64,000 nt of DNA from Actinomycetota bacterium. Its GTDB lineage: Bacteria; Actinomycetota; Thermoleophilia; BMS3ABIN01. This document shows, in pieces, positions 19,373-29,100 of this stretch (its first letter is position 1; each line of letters opens with the position of its first letter). The position numbers were made by a program, and so were the translations under genes. Under the pieces are notes generated by a model. That model had not been told where the DNA came from and made no database searches. It saw only the letters and a program-made list of their open reading frames with translations. Where the stretch lies: NCBI GenBank assembly GCA_023382335.1, contig JAMCPM010000006.1, positions 258,372-322,371 on the forward strand, in the 5' to 3' direction.

Positions 19373-19421
19373 GGCGCCTGCGATCCTTTTGGCTTCATGG
19401 CGCCGATCCTTTCGACTTCAT
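19369..19421 (-). repeat. Tandem stop/start (ATGA) junctions between ecfA2 and ecfT
   Basis: The ecfA2 stop overlaps an ATG that opens an 8-codon frame (MKSKGSAP, 19395-19421). Its stop overlaps the ATG of a 9-codon frame (MKPKGSQAP, 19369-19398), whose stop overlaps the ecfT ATG. The unit GGCGCCATGAAG plus a GGATC-type ribosome-binding segment is repeated about every 24-26 bases. It looks like a tandem duplication of the coupling junction. Confidence 0.75.
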
Positions 19422-20350
19422 GGCGCCTTCGTCCCGGCATCATCCGCCGTCAGCCGCATCAGCAGCTCTACCGCTTCCTGCTCGCCGGTCACGGCCGGAA
19501 TTTCCTTTCCCGTTGCCTCGGAAAGTAACCTGCACAGCTCGACCGTCCCCGGCGGATCGAGACTGTGGGCGTCCAGAAGGCCGATATCGGTGAGGACGGT
19601 CTCCGCCGGGCCTTCCGCGGCTTTAAGGCCGTCATCGATGACGATCAGCCGCTCGGCGAAAGCGGCCAGCTCCTGCAAGTCATGGCCGACCATGACCATG
19701 GTGACCCCTGTCCGCCGGTTGAGGTCGACCAGCCGGGCCACGAGCTCTCGCCGCGCGGCAGGATCGAGATAGGCTGTCGGCTCGTCCAGCAGCAGGGCGC
19801 GCGGCTCGACTGCCAGAACGCCGGCCAGCGCTACGCGCCGTTGTTCGCCGGCGCTCAGGGAAAAGGGGTTCCTGGGACCGAAGCTCCGGGCGTCGAGGCC
19901 GGTCGCCGCCAGCGCCTCCTCCACCCGGCGTCTGACCTCGTCGGCGGCAAGCCCCTGCCGCCTGGGCGAAAAGGCCACGTCGTCATAGACCGTCTTCTCG
20001 AACAGGCAGTTTTCCGGCGACTGGAAGGCAAGTCCGATGCTGCCGGGCGCGGGCGGGTTCCTGTCATCGACCAGGCGGCCGTCATGAAGCACGCGTCCTG
20101 ACGCCGCCGCCTCCATGCCGGCAATGACTCCAAGCAGTGTCGATTTGCCGGAACCTACGGGACCGGCGATACCCAGCCGCTGGCCCGGCTCGGTAACAAG
20201 GGAGATGCCGTTTAGCGCCCGGGAGGCAAACGGGGTTCCCTCCTGATAGACGAGGCTGACGCCTTCCAGTTCCAGGCGCAGCCCTCTCACGGCCTTGCCG
20301 GTTCTTCCAGCGGCGCCGAAACCCGTGCCTCTGCTTATGCCGGCCTGCAT
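19418..20350 (-). CDS. ecfA2: ECF transporter ATP-binding subunit EcfA2
   Basis: 310-residue ABC ATPase. Walker A GPVGSGKST, Q-loop FQSPENCLF, signature LSAGEQRR, Walker B ALLLDEPTAYLD and the H-loop MVGHD are present in order. The ATG at 20350 overlaps the end of ecfA1 by 16 bases. The first ~25 residues and the last ~60 (after the ABC core) are less conserved. It forms the ATPase dimer with EcfA1. Confidence 0.93.
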   Translation of the reverse strand: MQAGISRGTGFGAAGRTGKAVRGLRLELEGVSLVYQEGTPFASRALNGISLVTEPGQRLGIAGPVGSGKSTLLGVIAGMEAAASGRVLHDGRLVDDRNPPAPGSIGLAFQSPENCLFEKTVYDDVAFSPRRQGLAADEVRRRVEEALAATGLDARSFGPRNPFSLSAGEQRRVALAGVLAVEPRALLLDEPTAYLDPAARRELVARLVDLNRRTGVTMVMVGHDLQELAAFAERLIVIDDGLKAAEGPAETVLTDIGLLDAHSLDPPGTVELCRLLSEATGKEIPAVTGEQEAVELLMRLTADDAGTKAP

Positions 20351-21171
20351 ACTTCCCCGACAAGTTCTTCCAGGGTCAGCACCGAACGCAGCGGACGGCC
20401 CCGGGCGGCCAGGGCGGCGCCGAGGCGCGTGGCCAGCGGCGGCTCCAGCGACGTTCTTACCAGCAAATCTTCGTTCGAGAATAGCTCGCGGGGATCGCCG
20501 TCGAAGGCGGCGCCGCCGGCGGCGATGGCGATCACCCGGGGAGCGGCGGCGACCTCTTCCATCAGCTGGGTGATATAGATGACGGTGACGCCGCTGCGCC
20601 AGAGTCCATGCACGAAGTCCAGGAACTGACGCTGCGAGCGCGGATCGAGCATCGAGGTCGGCTCGTCGAGCACCAGCACCCGCGGCCCCAGGGCCATGAC
20701 GCCGGCCAGCACCGTACGCTGCTTCTGGCCGCCGGAGAGCCAGTGCGGCTCGCTGCGGCGGAGGTGCTCGAGCCCGAAACGCCGGCAGGCCTCGTCGACC
20801 CGGCGCTCGATCTCTTCCGCCGGCAACCCCAGATTCTCGGGACCGAAGGCGATGTCGTCCTCGACACTGGTGGCTACGATCTGATTCTCAGGATTCTGGA
20901 AGACCATGCCCACGGTCTCGCGGATGCGGTCCAGGTCGTGCCGCGAGCGCGTCGACATGCCGTCGATGATGACTTCCCCGCCATCTGGCTCGATCAGGCC
21001 GTTGAGCAATCGCGCCAGCGTCGACTTGCCGGAACCATTGGCCCCAACCAGCCCGACGAACTCGCCCTGGTTGATATCGAGGCTGATGCCCTGGAGCGCA
21101 GCGCCGCCTTCCCCGCGGGAATGGGGATAGCGGTAAGAGACATCCTTGAGGGAAATTATTGGCGTGCTCAT
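20335..21171 (-). CDS. ecfA1: ECF transporter ATP-binding subunit EcfA1
   Basis: 278-residue ABC ATPase with Walker A GANGSGKST, Q-loop FQNPENQI, signature LSGGQKQR and Walker B VLVLDEPTSMLD. In place of the usual switch-region His it has YITQLMEE near residue 195, a feature shared by many EcfA1 proteins. ATG start at 21171 without a ribosome-binding site; a TACAAT box ends eight bases upstream. First gene of the ecfA1-ecfA2-ecfT-truA operon, separated from the ribosomal cluster by a terminator. Confidence 0.93.
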   Translation of the reverse strand: MSTPIISLKDVSYRYPHSRGEGGAALQGISLDINQGEFVGLVGANGSGKSTLARLLNGLIEPDGGEVIIDGMSTRSRHDLDRIRETVGMVFQNPENQIVATSVEDDIAFGPENLGLPAEEIERRVDEACRRFGLEHLRRSEPHWLSGGQKQRTVLAGVMALGPRVLVLDEPTSMLDPRSQRQFLDFVHGLWRSGVTVIYITQLMEEVAAAPRVIAIAAGGAAFDGDPRELFSNEDLLVRTSLEPPLATRLGAALAARGRPLRSVLTLEELVGEVCRPA

Positions 21172-21179
21172 TCGAGCTG

Positions 21180-21185
21180 ATTGTA
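21180..21185 (-). promoter_or_regulatory. Predicted -10 box of the ecf operon
   Basis: TACAAT (5/6) on the minus strand, eight bases before the ecfA1 ATG and just past the rplQ terminator. The start would be leaderless or have a 1-2 base leader. No clear -35. Confidence 0.4.
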
Positions 21186-21220
21186 TCAGGGCCGGCGCCG
21201 TTGTTGAGTTCCAGGGAACT

Positions 21221-21247
21221 AAAAAAGGCGCCCGCAGGCGCCTTTTA
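21221..21247 (-). terminator. Rho-independent terminator of the ribosomal protein super-operon
   Basis: Perfect 10-bp stem AAAAGGCGCC (21223-21232) with GGCGCCTTTT (21237-21246), loop CGCA, and six T residues following on the minus strand. It lies 34 bases after the rplQ stop codon. The symmetric A/T flanks could also work on the other strand. Confidence 0.9.
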
Positions 21248-21280
21248 AATGCTTTCGCAGGCTGAAACCAGGGACTTTAG

Positions 21281-21634
21281 TCAGTCCACCAGCTCCAGGA
21301 AGACCATCTCGGCAGCGTCGCCCTGGCGGGGACCGATGCGGACGATGCGGGTGTAGCCGCCCGGCCGTTCGGCGAACTTCGGCGCCACCTCGGCGAACAG
21401 GGCGTGCACGGTGTCCTTGCTGCGCAGGCGGGCTATCGCCTGACGCCGCGCATCGAGGTCGCCGCGCTTGCCCAGCGTGATCATCTTCTCCGCCAGCGGT
21501 TTTACTTCCTTGGCCTTGCTGACGGTGGTCTTGATGCGGCCGTGCTCTATCAGCGAGCAGACCAGATTGCCCAGCAGCGCCTTGCGATGGGCGCTATTGG
21601 CTCCGAGCTTTCTTCCTGTTTTTGCGTGTCTCAT
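21281..21634 (-). CDS. rplQ: 50S ribosomal protein L17
   Basis: 117 residues beginning [21 protein letters not shown], the L17 N-terminus that lines the exit tunnel. Last gene of the cluster, 29 bases after rpoA, followed by a strong terminator. ATG start at 21634. Normal compact length, without the C-terminal extension seen in many Actinobacteria. Confidence 0.97.
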   Translation of the reverse strand: MRHAKTGRKLGANSAHRKALLGNLVCSLIEHGRIKTTVSKAKEVKPLAEKMITLGKRGDLDARRQAIARLRSKDTVHALFAEVAPKFAERPGGYTRIVRIGPRQGDAAEMVFLELVD

Positions 21635-21663
21635 TTTATTCTCCGCTCAGGCCTTTGGGGGCT

Positions 21664-22698
21664 CTAGCTTTCCGATCCTCTTAGCGCCAGGCCCAGCTTG
21701 GCCAGATTTTCCTTGACTTCCTCGATGCTCTTTTTACCAAAGTTCGGGATATTCATCAACTCAGCCTCGCTGCGCTTGACCAGGTCGCCGACCGTCTGGA
21801 TGCCTTCGCGCTTAAGGCAGTTGTACGAGCGCACGCCGATCTCCAGCTCCTCGATGAGGATGTCATCCTCGCCGACACGGCTCTCGCCCGCCGGCATCTC
21901 CAGGGCTGATTCAGCGATCGCCTCGGGTGTGCCTCCGGCTTCGTGATCGCCGGTGAATATCTGCAGTGACGAGATCAGTATCCCCGCCGCTCCCCGCAGG
22001 GCGTCGCCCGCGGAAACACTGCCGTCGGTGGTGATCTCCATGGTCAGCTTGTCAAAGTCGGTGCGCTGCCCGACACGGGCGCGGTCGACCTCGTAGGAGA
22101 CGCGCGTCACCGGCGAATAATTGGAATCGATGGGAATGACGCCGATGGCGGCGCCGGCTTCCTTGTTGCTCTCGGCCGAGGCATAACCGCGGCCGCGCCG
22201 GATGGTCAGGGTCATCTCGAGCTTGGCCTTCTTGCCCAGGCTGGCGATGTGCAGATCCGGGTTGATGATCTCCAGCTCGGCGGGGCATTCAATGTCGGCG
22301 CCGGTGGCTTCCCCGGGACCGCTCTTGACCAGCCTCACCTCGACCTCGCCCATCTCACCGTGCAGAAGGCAGGTGAGGCGCTTGAGGTTAAGGACGATGT
22401 CGGTTACGTCTTCCTTGACGCCCTGCATGGTGGAGAACTCGTGAGAGACTCCTTCTATCTTTACCAAGCTCACAGCCGCGCCTTCCAGCGAGGACAGCAG
22501 CACCCGCCGGAGCGAGTTGCCAAAGGTATGGCCGAAACCCCTGTCCAGAGGCTCTACGACGAAAACGCCTTTGTTGTCCTTTACCTGCTCGTGTGTGATC
22601 TTGGGGACCTGAAATGTGAGCAATTCGTCCTCCGTCTCTAAAAATGGTGAACCTGCACCGGTAGGCACAGCTTGTTGGATCGTGAGCGCCGGGTTCAC
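21664..22698 (-). CDS. rpoA: DNA-directed RNA polymerase subunit alpha
   Basis: 344 residues. The N-terminal assembly domain carries PLDRGFGHTFGNSLRRVLLSS (residues 50-70), which contacts beta and beta'. An acidic linker follows, then the C-terminal DNA/activator-binding domain with ELEIGVRSYNCLKREGI and GKKSIEEVKENL. GTG start at 22698 with an AGGGA-type site. It lies 22 bases after rpsD in the alpha operon order S13-S11-S4-alpha-L17. Confidence 0.98.
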   Translation of the reverse strand: MNPALTIQQAVPTGAGSPFLETEDELLTFQVPKITHEQVKDNKGVFVVEPLDRGFGHTFGNSLRRVLLSSLEGAAVSLVKIEGVSHEFSTMQGVKEDVTDIVLNLKRLTCLLHGEMGEVEVRLVKSGPGEATGADIECPAELEIINPDLHIASLGKKAKLEMTLTIRRGRGYASAESNKEAGAAIGVIPIDSNYSPVTRVSYEVDRARVGQRTDFDKLTMEITTDGSVSAGDALRGAAGILISSLQIFTGDHEAGGTPEAIAESALEMPAGESRVGEDDILIEELEIGVRSYNCLKREGIQTVGDLVKRSEAELMNIPNFGKKSIEEVKENLAKLGLALRGSES

Positions 22699-22720
22699 GA
22701 TCCCTGCCTCGAAAACAGCC

Positions 22721-23341
22721 TCACTTCGAATACAGCTCCACTATCAACTGTTCCTGCACCGGAACATCGATCTCTTCGCGTTCCGGATACTTCAGGATCT
22801 TCCCGGAAAGGTTGTCATGGTCGGCCTGCAGCCAGGGCGAGACCGACGCCGTCAGGTCGGTGGCTTCCTTGATCAGGTCGCGCGCCGTCGAGTTGGCCAT
22901 GACCGCGACGATGTCGTCGGGCTTGACCCGGTATGACGGAATGTCCACGCGGCGCCCGTTGACCATAAAATGCCCGTGCATAACCAGTTGCCGCGACTGG
23001 CGGCGGGAAACGGCGAAGCCGAGCCGGTAAACGACGTTGTCGAGCCGTATCTCAAGCAGCCGCAAAAGGTTCTCGCCGGTGATGCCGGTCTGGCGGTTGG
23101 CCCGCTCGTAATAATTGCGGAACTGTTTTTCCAATAGTCCGTAGTAGCGGCGCGCCTTCTGCTTCTCGCGCAGCTGGGTCAGATATTCGGTTTGCTTGGT
23201 CCGGCGGCGTCCATGTTCGCCGGGCGCGTAAGAGCGCCGGTCGATGGCGCACCGGTCGGTGAGGCAACGTTCCCCCTTGAGGTAAAGTTTCAAACCCTCG
23301 CGGCGGCACTGCTTGCAAGCTGGTGAAGTATCCTTGGCCAA
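22721..23341 (-). CDS. rpsD: 30S ribosomal protein S4, zinc-binding (C+) form
   Basis: 206 residues. The N-terminal cysteines C9, C12, C26 and C31 form the zinc site of the C+ paralogue. The S4 RNA-binding domain includes [23 protein letters not shown]4 nucleates 30S assembly and often represses its own operon. The start is TTG at 23341 with AGGAGAG eight bases upstream, unusual for so highly expressed a gene. Confidence 0.97.
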   Translation of the reverse strand: MAKDTSPACKQCRREGLKLYLKGERCLTDRCAIDRRSYAPGEHGRRRTKQTEYLTQLREKQKARRYYGLLEKQFRNYYERANRQTGITGENLLRLLEIRLDNVVYRLGFAVSRRQSRQLVMHGHFMVNGRRVDIPSYRVKPDDIVAVMANSTARDLIKEATDLTASVSPWLQADHDNLSGKILKYPEREEIDVPVQEQLIVELYSK

Positions 23342-23353
23342 ATGAATTCTCTC

Positions 23354-23749
23354 CTATACTCTTCTTCTCTTGCGCTGACGGCAGCCGTTGTGCGGCGCCG
23401 GCGTCACGTCCTTGACGCTCATGACCTCGAGGCCGGCGGCCTGAAGCGAGCGAATGGCGGTTTCACGGCCGGAGCCCGGCCCTTTTACATAAACATCCAC
23501 CTTTTTGAGCCCGTGCTCCATGCCCTTCTTGGCGCAGGCGTCGGCGGTCACCTGGGCGGCAAAAGGAGTCGACTTGCGCGAGCCCTTGAAGCCGGCTGAA
23601 CCGGCGCTCTCCCAGGCGATCACGTTCCCGTCCTTGTCAGACAGGGAAACGATGGTGTTATTAAATGAGGTCTTGATGTGGGCCTGGCCCACGGGAATGT
23701 TCTTCTTGACCTTACGGCGCGTACGCGCTTTTGATTTTGGAGCTGCCAT
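23354..23749 (-). CDS. rpsK: 30S ribosomal protein S11
   Basis: 131 residues with a basic N-terminus ([13 protein letters not shown]) and the S11 core [20 protein letters not shown], ending [14 protein letters not shown] at 23749, 12 bases after rpsM. It builds the platform of the 30S subunit with S18 and S21. Confidence 0.98.
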   Translation of the reverse strand: MAAPKSKARTRRKVKKNIPVGQAHIKTSFNNTIVSLSDKDGNVIAWESAGSAGFKGSRKSTPFAAQVTADACAKKGMEHGLKKVDVYVKGPGSGRETAIRSLQAAGLEVMSVKDVTPAPHNGCRQRKRRRV

Positions 23750-23761
23750 CTCTGCCCTCGA

Positions 23762-24133
23762 TTACTTCTTGCGTTTGACGCCGACGGTGCGGCGCGGTCC
23801 CTTGCGCCCGCGGGCGTTGGTCTTGGTGCGCTGACCCCTTACCGGCAGGCCGCGGCGATGCCTCAGCCCACGGTAGCAGCCGATCTCCATGAGCCGCTTG
23901 ATGTTCTGCGAGCGCTCGCGGCGCAGATCGCCTTCCACCGTTAGGTTGCGGTCGAGATATTCCCTCAGTTGCGAAACCTCGTCGTCGGTGAGGTCACGGA
24001 CATACGTGTCGCGGTCGATCCCCAGATCGTCCAGGATCTTGCCCGCGGTCGAGCGACCCACACCATAAATATAGGTGAGTCCGATCTCCGCCCGCTTCTC
24101 GCGGGGAATATTTACTCCAGCGATTCGTGCCAA
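23762..24133 (-). CDS. rpsM: 30S ribosomal protein S13
   Basis: 123 residues from TTG at 24133 ([14 protein letters not shown]...). GGAGG nine bases upstream favours this start over the ATG 18 bases earlier, which would add MLEVFG. The helix-two-turn-helix and the basic C-terminal tail contacting tRNA ([18 protein letters not shown]) are present. First gene after rpmJ in the alpha operon. Confidence 0.95.
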   Translation of the reverse strand: MARIAGVNIPREKRAEIGLTYIYGVGRSTAGKILDDLGIDRDTYVRDLTDDEVSQLREYLDRNLTVEGDLRRERSQNIKRLMEIGCYRGLRHRRGLPVRGQRTKTNARGRKGPRRTVGVKRKK

Positions 24134-24204
24134 ACCAAAAACCTCCAGCATTTATCCGTGACGGCACCACCGGACGCAGCTTGCGCCCCGGCCCTGAGCC
24201 GCAT

Positions 24205-24318
24205 TTAACCCTGGCGCTGTTTGTGCCTCGGGTTAGGGCAGATGACCAGCAGCTTACCGTGCCGCCGGATCAGCTTGCACTTCTCACACATAGGTTTTAC
24301 CGATGATCGTACTTTCAT
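24205..24318 (-). CDS. rpmJ: 50S ribosomal protein L36, zinc-binding form
   Basis: 37 residues, too short for routine ORF calling. It begins [19 protein letters not shown] and holds the zinc site C11, C14, C27 and H32. ATG at 24318, two bases after infA. Being the C+ form, it should be the high-zinc version of L36. Confidence 0.97.
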   Translation of the reverse strand: MKVRSSVKPMCEKCKLIRRHGKLLVICPNPRHKQRQG

Positions 24319-24320
24319 AA

Positions 24321-24542
24321 CTATTTGAACCTGTAGGTAATCCTGCCTCTGGTCAGATCGTAAGGCGAAAGCTCGACCTTGACCCTGTCTCCCGGGAGTA
24401 TGCGGATGTAATGCATCCTCATCTTTCCGGATATGTGCGCCAGAACTTCATGGTCATTATCGAGCCTTACCCTGAACATCGTATTAGGCAGGGCTTCGAC
24501 GACCTCTCCCTCAAGTTCTATGGCTTCTTCTTTTTGACTCAT
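24321..24542 (-). CDS. infA: Translation initiation factor IF-1
   Basis: 73-residue OB-fold protein ([20 protein letters not shown]...), which occupies the A site during initiation. The ATG at 24542 has GGAG just upstream; an earlier in-frame ATG at 24569 would add nine atypical residues. It lies 28 bases after map. Confidence 0.97.
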   Translation of the reverse strand: MSQKEEAIELEGEVVEALPNTMFRVRLDNDHEVLAHISGKMRMHYIRILPGDRVKVELSPYDLTRGRITYRFK

Positions 24543-24570
24543 GGTCTCCGTTCGCGGCCAACCGCGCATT

Positions 24571-25362
24571 TTACCATACTAATGACGCCGCCTCCAAACT
24601 TTTATTTTCCTCGCCCGCCCTTGCTGTCAGCACCCGCGGCCCGGCGGCGGTGACCGCCACCGTATGCTCGAAGTGCGCCGACAAACAGTCGTCAGCGGTC
24701 GAGATGGCCCAATGGTCGTCACCGACGACAACCTTGTGGCTTCCGGCATTCACCATCGGCTCGATGGCGAATACCATCCCTTCCCTTAGCTCCGGCCCGG
24801 CGCCCGCTGTCCCGTAATTGGGAATCTGCGGCTCCTCGTGCATCTTGCGGCCGATGCCATGCCCCACCAGAGTCCGTACCACCGAAAAGCCATTGGCCTC
24901 GACGTACTCCTGCACCGCGTGGGAAACATCTCCCAGGTGGTTACCCGGCCGGCACTTGGCGATCGCCCGCCAGAGAGAAGCCTCCGTGACTTCCATCAGG
25001 CGCTCCGCCAGCTTGCCCGCGTCGCCCACTTCGACGGTGAGCGCCGAGTCGCCGACCCAACCCTTGAGGGTCACGCCGACATCGAGACTGACGATATCGC
25101 CGCCGGCAATCCGGTATGACCCGGGAATGCCGTGCACCACCATCTCATTGGGAGAGGCGCAGATCGAGGCCGGATAGCCCCGGTATCCCTTGAAAGTCGG
25201 GATACCGCCGTGCTCCCTGATAAAACTCTCCGCCGCCCGGTCGAGCTCCGCCGTGGTGACATCCGGCCGGCACATTTCCTTCATCATCTCCAGGCAACCG
25301 GCGACGATCTCTCCGGCCCTGGCCATCTTTTCTATTTGGGCTGGAGACTTACGGCTGATCAT
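24571..25362 (-). CDS. map: Methionine aminopeptidase, type I
   Basis: 263-residue metalloprotease removing N-terminal Met from nascent proteins. The five metal ligands are visible: D94, D105, H168, E201 and E232, plus the substrate-site H78. The C-terminus extends about 15 residues past the family core. ATG at 25362 with only a weak ribosome-binding site. In most bacteria adk sits between secY and map; here the 79-base gap holds no gene. Confidence 0.96.
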   Translation of the reverse strand: MISRKSPAQIEKMARAGEIVAGCLEMMKEMCRPDVTTAELDRAAESFIREHGGIPTFKGYRGYPASICASPNEMVVHGIPGSYRIAGGDIVSLDVGVTLKGWVGDSALTVEVGDAGKLAERLMEVTEASLWRAIAKCRPGNHLGDVSHAVQEYVEANGFSVVRTLVGHGIGRKMHEEPQIPNYGTAGAGPELREGMVFAIEPMVNAGSHKVVVGDDHWAISTADDCLSAHFEHTVAVTAAGPRVLTARAGEENKSLEAASLVW

Positions 25363-25441
25363 TACCAGTCCCGGTCATTCAATATTCTGGGCGTCTGCTT
25401 TATATAGGACCGCCGGGAACTACCGGCGCCGGCAGCCGTCA

Positions 25442-26698
25442 CTACTTGAGAAAACCTTCATAATGTCGCATCAGCAGTTGCGATTCCATCTGTTTCATGG
25501 TCTGCAGGGCGACGCCAACGACGATCAGGATCGATGTACCGCCGAAATAAAACGGCACGTTCAACGCCGAGATCAGGATCTGCGGCAGCACCGCGATCGC
25601 CGCCAGGAACAGAGCGCCCGGCAGGGTCAGCCTGGTCAGCACCCGGTCGAGATAGATGGCGGTAGGCTTGCCCGGCCTGATACCGGGGATGAAACCGCCG
25701 TACTTCTTGAGATCGTTGGCCCTCTCGATCGGATCGAACTGCACCGCCGTATAAAAATATGTGAAACCGATGATGAATATCGTTTCCAGCGTCAGGAAGA
25801 TAGGACCGGACGGACGCAGCCATCCGTTGGCCAGGCTCTGGATCGATTCATTGGGAAAAAGCTGCGCGACTGTCGGCAGGATCATCAACACCGAAGAGGC
25901 GAAGATGACCGGGATGACTCCCGCCATGTTGATCGACAGCGGCAGATACGTGCTGCCGCCGGTGGTCATGCGCCGCCCTATCTGCCGTTTGGCGTACTGT
26001 ATGGGAATGCGCCGCTGCCCTTCCTGAACCAGCACGATGGCCGCGATCACCAGAGCGCCGATGGCCAGGAAGATGACGATGGTAACGATGCCAATGGAAC
26101 CATTAAAAAGTTTCGTAACGCCCGGAACCAGGCTGGAGACGATGCTGGCGAAGATCAGCAGCGAGATACCGTTGCCGATGCCGCGCTGGCTGATGAGCTC
26201 GCCTATGAACATCAGCAGCGTCGTGCCCGCGGTCAGGGTGATGACGATCTCATAAAGCTTGAGCGGCCCCAGGTCGGGAATAGCCCCCTGCTGCCTGAAA
26301 AGCACCGTGTAGCCGACCGACTGGGCCAGCGCCAGAACCACGGTGAGATATCGGGTGTACTGGGTGATCTTCTGCTGCCCGGCCTCTCCCTCGCGAGCAA
26401 GTTCTTTCAGCGCCGGGAATGCCATGGTCAGCAGCTGCAGAATGATCGATGCCGTGATGTAGGGCATGATGCCAAGTGCAAAGATGGCAAATTTTGAGAG
26501 CGCCCCGCCCGAGAAAAGGTTGAGGAACCCCAGCACGCCCGCGGACCCCTGGTTGATCAGGTTCTCGAGGGCGGCGACGTCGATGCCCGGAGCCGGGATA
26601 GCGGCGCCGATGCGGTAGATGACGATCATTGCGGCCGTGAAGATGAGCTTGGCCCGAAGTTCGGGAATCTTCCAGGCGTTGGCCAGAGATGCGAGCAA
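25442..26698 (-). CDS. secY: Preprotein translocase subunit SecY
   Basis: Channel-forming subunit of the Sec translocon; 418 residues with ten predicted membrane helices. It starts MLASLANAWKIPELRAKL and has the plug/pore region APGIDVAALENLI and the cytoplasmic loop with TTGGSTYLPLSINMAGVIP. The TTG start at 26698 directly abuts the rplO stop, with GGAGGT nine bases upstream inside rplO. Confidence 0.97.
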   Translation of the reverse strand: MLASLANAWKIPELRAKLIFTAAMIVIYRIGAAIPAPGIDVAALENLINQGSAGVLGFLNLFSGGALSKFAIFALGIMPYITASIILQLLTMAFPALKELAREGEAGQQKITQYTRYLTVVLALAQSVGYTVLFRQQGAIPDLGPLKLYEIVITLTAGTTLLMFIGELISQRGIGNGISLLIFASIVSSLVPGVTKLFNGSIGIVTIVIFLAIGALVIAAIVLVQEGQRRIPIQYAKRQIGRRMTTGGSTYLPLSINMAGVIPVIFASSVLMILPTVAQLFPNESIQSLANGWLRPSGPIFLTLETIFIIGFTYFYTAVQFDPIERANDLKKYGGFIPGIRPGKPTAIYLDRVLTRLTLPGALFLAAIAVLPQILISALNVPFYFGGTSILIVVGVALQTMKQMESQLLMRHYEGFLK

Positions 26699-27205
26699 CT
26701 AGATGACCTCCGCCTTGCCGCCGGCGGCCTCGATCTTCTCTCGGGCCGACTTGCTGAAACCATTGGCCTTCACCGTCAGGGCCTTGCCGATCTCACCGTC
26801 GCCGAGTATCTTGACCGGCGTCCGTGTGTTCTTGATTATTCCCTTTTCCACCAGGTCGTCCGGCGTGACTTCGGCGCCCGCCTCAAATTTTTCAGCCAGG
26901 CGCGATATGTTGACTCCAGTCGTATGGGTGCGGAAAGGACCGAAGGGCATGCTCATCTTCTTGTTGGGGCCGCGCAGCTTGCCCAGCCGCATGTAAAGCG
27001 GCATCTGACCGCCTTCATATCCGGCGCGAACGCCTCCGCCGGCACGGCTGTTGAAACCCTTGTGGCCGCGTCCGGATGTCTTGCCATGGCCGCTGCCGTG
27101 CCCGCGTCCGACCCGCTTGCGCGGATGCTTGGACCCCGGCTCCGGACTGAGGTTATGAAGGCCCAGGTACCTGGCCTCTTCTGTGCCCTTGTCTTCCTGG
27201 CTCAC
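26699..27205 (-). CDS. rplO: 50S ribosomal protein L15
   Basis: 168 residues. The Gly/Arg/His-rich N-terminal extension [20 protein letters not shown] reaches into 23S rRNA, and a globular C-terminal domain follows. GTG start at 27205 overlaps the rpmD stop (GTGA). About 15 residues precede the usual start region ([10 protein letters not shown]). Confidence 0.97.
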   Translation of the reverse strand: MSQEDKGTEEARYLGLHNLSPEPGSKHPRKRVGRGHGSGHGKTSGRGHKGFNSRAGGGVRAGYEGGQMPLYMRLGKLRGPNKKMSMPFGPFRTHTTGVNISRLAEKFEAGAEVTPDDLVEKGIIKNTRTPVKILGDGEIGKALTVKANGFSKSAREKIEAAGGKAEVI

Positions 27206-27396
27206 TTGCTGCTCCCTTTGACTTCTTCGACCTCGACCATGTAGCGCACCTGGTGGATCATCCCCCTGATCTGGGGAGTGTCATTGTGGACGACACTGTG
27301 ATTGATCCGCTTCAAGCCCAGGGCTCGCACGGTCCGGCGATGATCCGCCCGCCGGCCGATTATGCTTTTTGTCTGTGTGACCTTGATCTGGCTCAT
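27202..27396 (-). CDS. rpmD: 50S ribosomal protein L30
   Basis: 64 residues ([28 protein letters not shown]...). The short bacterial L30 form, three bases after rpsE and coupled to rplO. ATG start at 27396. Confidence 0.96.
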   Translation of the reverse strand: MSQIKVTQTKSIIGRRADHRRTVRALGLKRINHSVVHNDTPQIRGMIHQVRYMVEVEEVKGSSK

Positions 27397-27399
27397 GCT

Positions 27400-28155
27400 T
27401 TAATCTTTCTTCTCCGCGGGCGTGTCTGCGGCTTTCTTCTCCGCGGGCCCGGCCTTGGCTTCCGGTTTCGGTTCGGCTGCTGCCGGCTTTGCGGCTGCCG
27501 GCTTGGCCTTCGCTGCCGCCGGCCCGGCTTTTGCCCCTGCCGGCTTCGGCTTGGCGACCGGTTTGGCCGGCGCGGCCTTCGCTGCAGCAGCCGGCTTTGC
27601 GGCCGCGGCGTCTGCCGCCGCCCTGTCGGCGCGGTCGGTTCCCAAGATCTCTGCGACTGTCTTACCCCGCAGCATCGCGACTTCGCGAGGGTCCTTGAGC
27701 GCTTTCAGGCCTTCGATGCTGGCCCTGACCATATTGATCGGGTTGGTGGTTCCCAGGCACTTGGCCAGTACGTCGCGCACTCCCGCGAGCTCGAAGACGG
27801 CGCGCACGCCGCCGCCGGCGATGATGCCGGTACCGGGAGAAGCAGGTTTCATCAGCACGCGGCCGGCGCCGTAACGGCCGACGACCTTGTGAGTAATGGT
27901 GTTCTTGTATTTGGGGACGCGGAACAGGTTCTTCTTGGCATCCTCGACGGCCTTCTGTATTGCCAGGGGCACTTCCTTGGCCTTGCCGTAACCGACTCCC
28001 ACCTGGTTGACGGTGTCACCCACGACTACCAGCGCCGTGAAGGAGAAACGGCGTCCGCCCTTGACCACCTTGGCGACGCGGTTGATCGCCACGACCTTTT
28101 CCTGCATCTCCGGCGCCCGCTTGCCTAATTCGATTTTCTCGTATGCGTCTGCCAT
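27400..28155 (-). CDS. rpsE: 30S ribosomal protein S5 with long Ala/Lys/Pro tail
   Basis: 251 residues from the ATG at 28155. The S5 core (about 8-172) has the double-stranded RNA-binding fold, [18 protein letters not shown], and the fidelity region. Residues ~173-251 are a low-complexity Ala/Lys/Pro tail absent from most S5 proteins, which are about 165 residues. The longer open frame upstream lies inside rplR and is rejected. The tail is probably disordered and may contact rRNA or the membrane-side translocon; function inferred. Confidence 0.96.
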   Translation of the reverse strand: MADAYEKIELGKRAPEMQEKVVAINRVAKVVKGGRRFSFTALVVVGDTVNQVGVGYGKAKEVPLAIQKAVEDAKKNLFRVPKYKNTITHKVVGRYGAGRVLMKPASPGTGIIAGGGVRAVFELAGVRDVLAKCLGTTNPINMVRASIEGLKALKDPREVAMLRGKTVAEILGTDRADRAAADAAAAKPAAAAKAAPAKPVAKPKPAGAKAGPAAAKAKPAAAKPAAAEPKPEAKAGPAEKKAADTPAEKKD

Positions 28156-28156
28156 G

Positions 28157-28525
28157 TCAGAACTGTATTCCTCCCTTGCGAGTTCCATCGGCCAGCGCCT
28201 TGACGCGACCGTGGTACAGGTAGCCGCCGCGGTCAAAAACGACCTTTTCAATGTTTTTCTCTTTGGCCCTCGAGGCCAGCAGCTCGCCGACTTTCTCCGC
28301 GACCTGGCTCTTGTTGATGCCTGATTCCTTCACGTCCAGGCTCGAGGCTGAAACGATAGTCCTGCCCTCGAGATCGTCGATGATCTGGGCGTAGATTCCC
28401 TTGTTGGAACGGAAAACAGTGAGGCGGGGACGGTCGGGCATGCCCACGACCTTACGCCGCACGCGCCGGTGGCGCCTGACCCGTACTTTCTGCCTGGATA
28501 AAAGTTCTGTCGTCGTCTTGGCCAT
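28157..28525 (-). CDS. rplR: 50S ribosomal protein L18
   Basis: 122 residues binding 5S rRNA. Basic N-terminus ([21 protein letters not shown]) and the C-terminal [20 protein letters not shown] signature. Its ATG shares one base with the rplF stop (TAATG). Confidence 0.98.
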   Translation of the reverse strand: MAKTTTELLSRQKVRVRRHRRVRRKVVGMPDRPRLTVFRSNKGIYAQIIDDLEGRTIVSASSLDVKESGINKSQVAEKVGELLASRAKEKNIEKVVFDRGGYLYHGRVKALADGTRKGGIQF

Positions 28526-29058
28526 TAAGCCCTCTTGCCAACCTTTCTGCGGATGTGTTCCTCGATGTATTTGATGCCCTTGCCCTTGTAGGGCTCCGGC
28601 GGCCTGAGCGCCCTGATCTTGGCTGCCAGGTGACCGACGACCTGCTTGTCGATGCCGTGCACGATCACCTGTGTCGGCTTGGGAACCTCAAACGAGGTGT
28701 CCGGCTCCGGCTTCACCATCTCCGGATGGGACTTGCCGACCAGCACTTCCAGATCCTTGCCCTTGAGGGTCGCGCGGTAGCCGACGCCGTTGATCTCCAG
28801 CTCGCGGGTAAAACCTTTGGTCACACCCTCGACCATGTTGGCGATCAGGGTCCGCGTCAGCCCATGGAGCGACCGGTGGTGCTTCTGGTTGGTGGGACGC
28901 TTCACCAGGATGGCGCCGTCCTCGCGGACGATCTCCATCTCGGGCGAGTAGCTTCCCTCCAGCTTGCCCCTCGGTCCCTTGACGGTGACGTCGCTGCCGT
29001 CGATCGTGACCTCGACTCCGTCAGGTACCACTATTGGCGCTCTTCCGATTCTTGACAA
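28525..29058 (-). CDS. rplF: 50S ribosomal protein L6
   Basis: 177 residues, [17 protein letters not shown] at the start and the C-terminal [19 protein letters not shown] with the PEPYKGKG signature. Two alpha/beta repeats near the factor-binding site. ATG at 29058, coupled to rplR. Confidence 0.98.
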   Translation of the reverse strand: MSRIGRAPIVVPDGVEVTIDGSDVTVKGPRGKLEGSYSPEMEIVREDGAILVKRPTNQKHHRSLHGLTRTLIANMVEGVTKGFTRELEINGVGYRATLKGKDLEVLVGKSHPEMVKPEPDTSFEVPKPTQVIVHGIDKQVVGHLAAKIRALRPPEPYKGKGIKYIEEHIRRKVGKRA

Positions 29059-29100
29059 TTTATCTTTCTCCCGGCTGTTGCCGTTTATCAGTTCGCTTGA

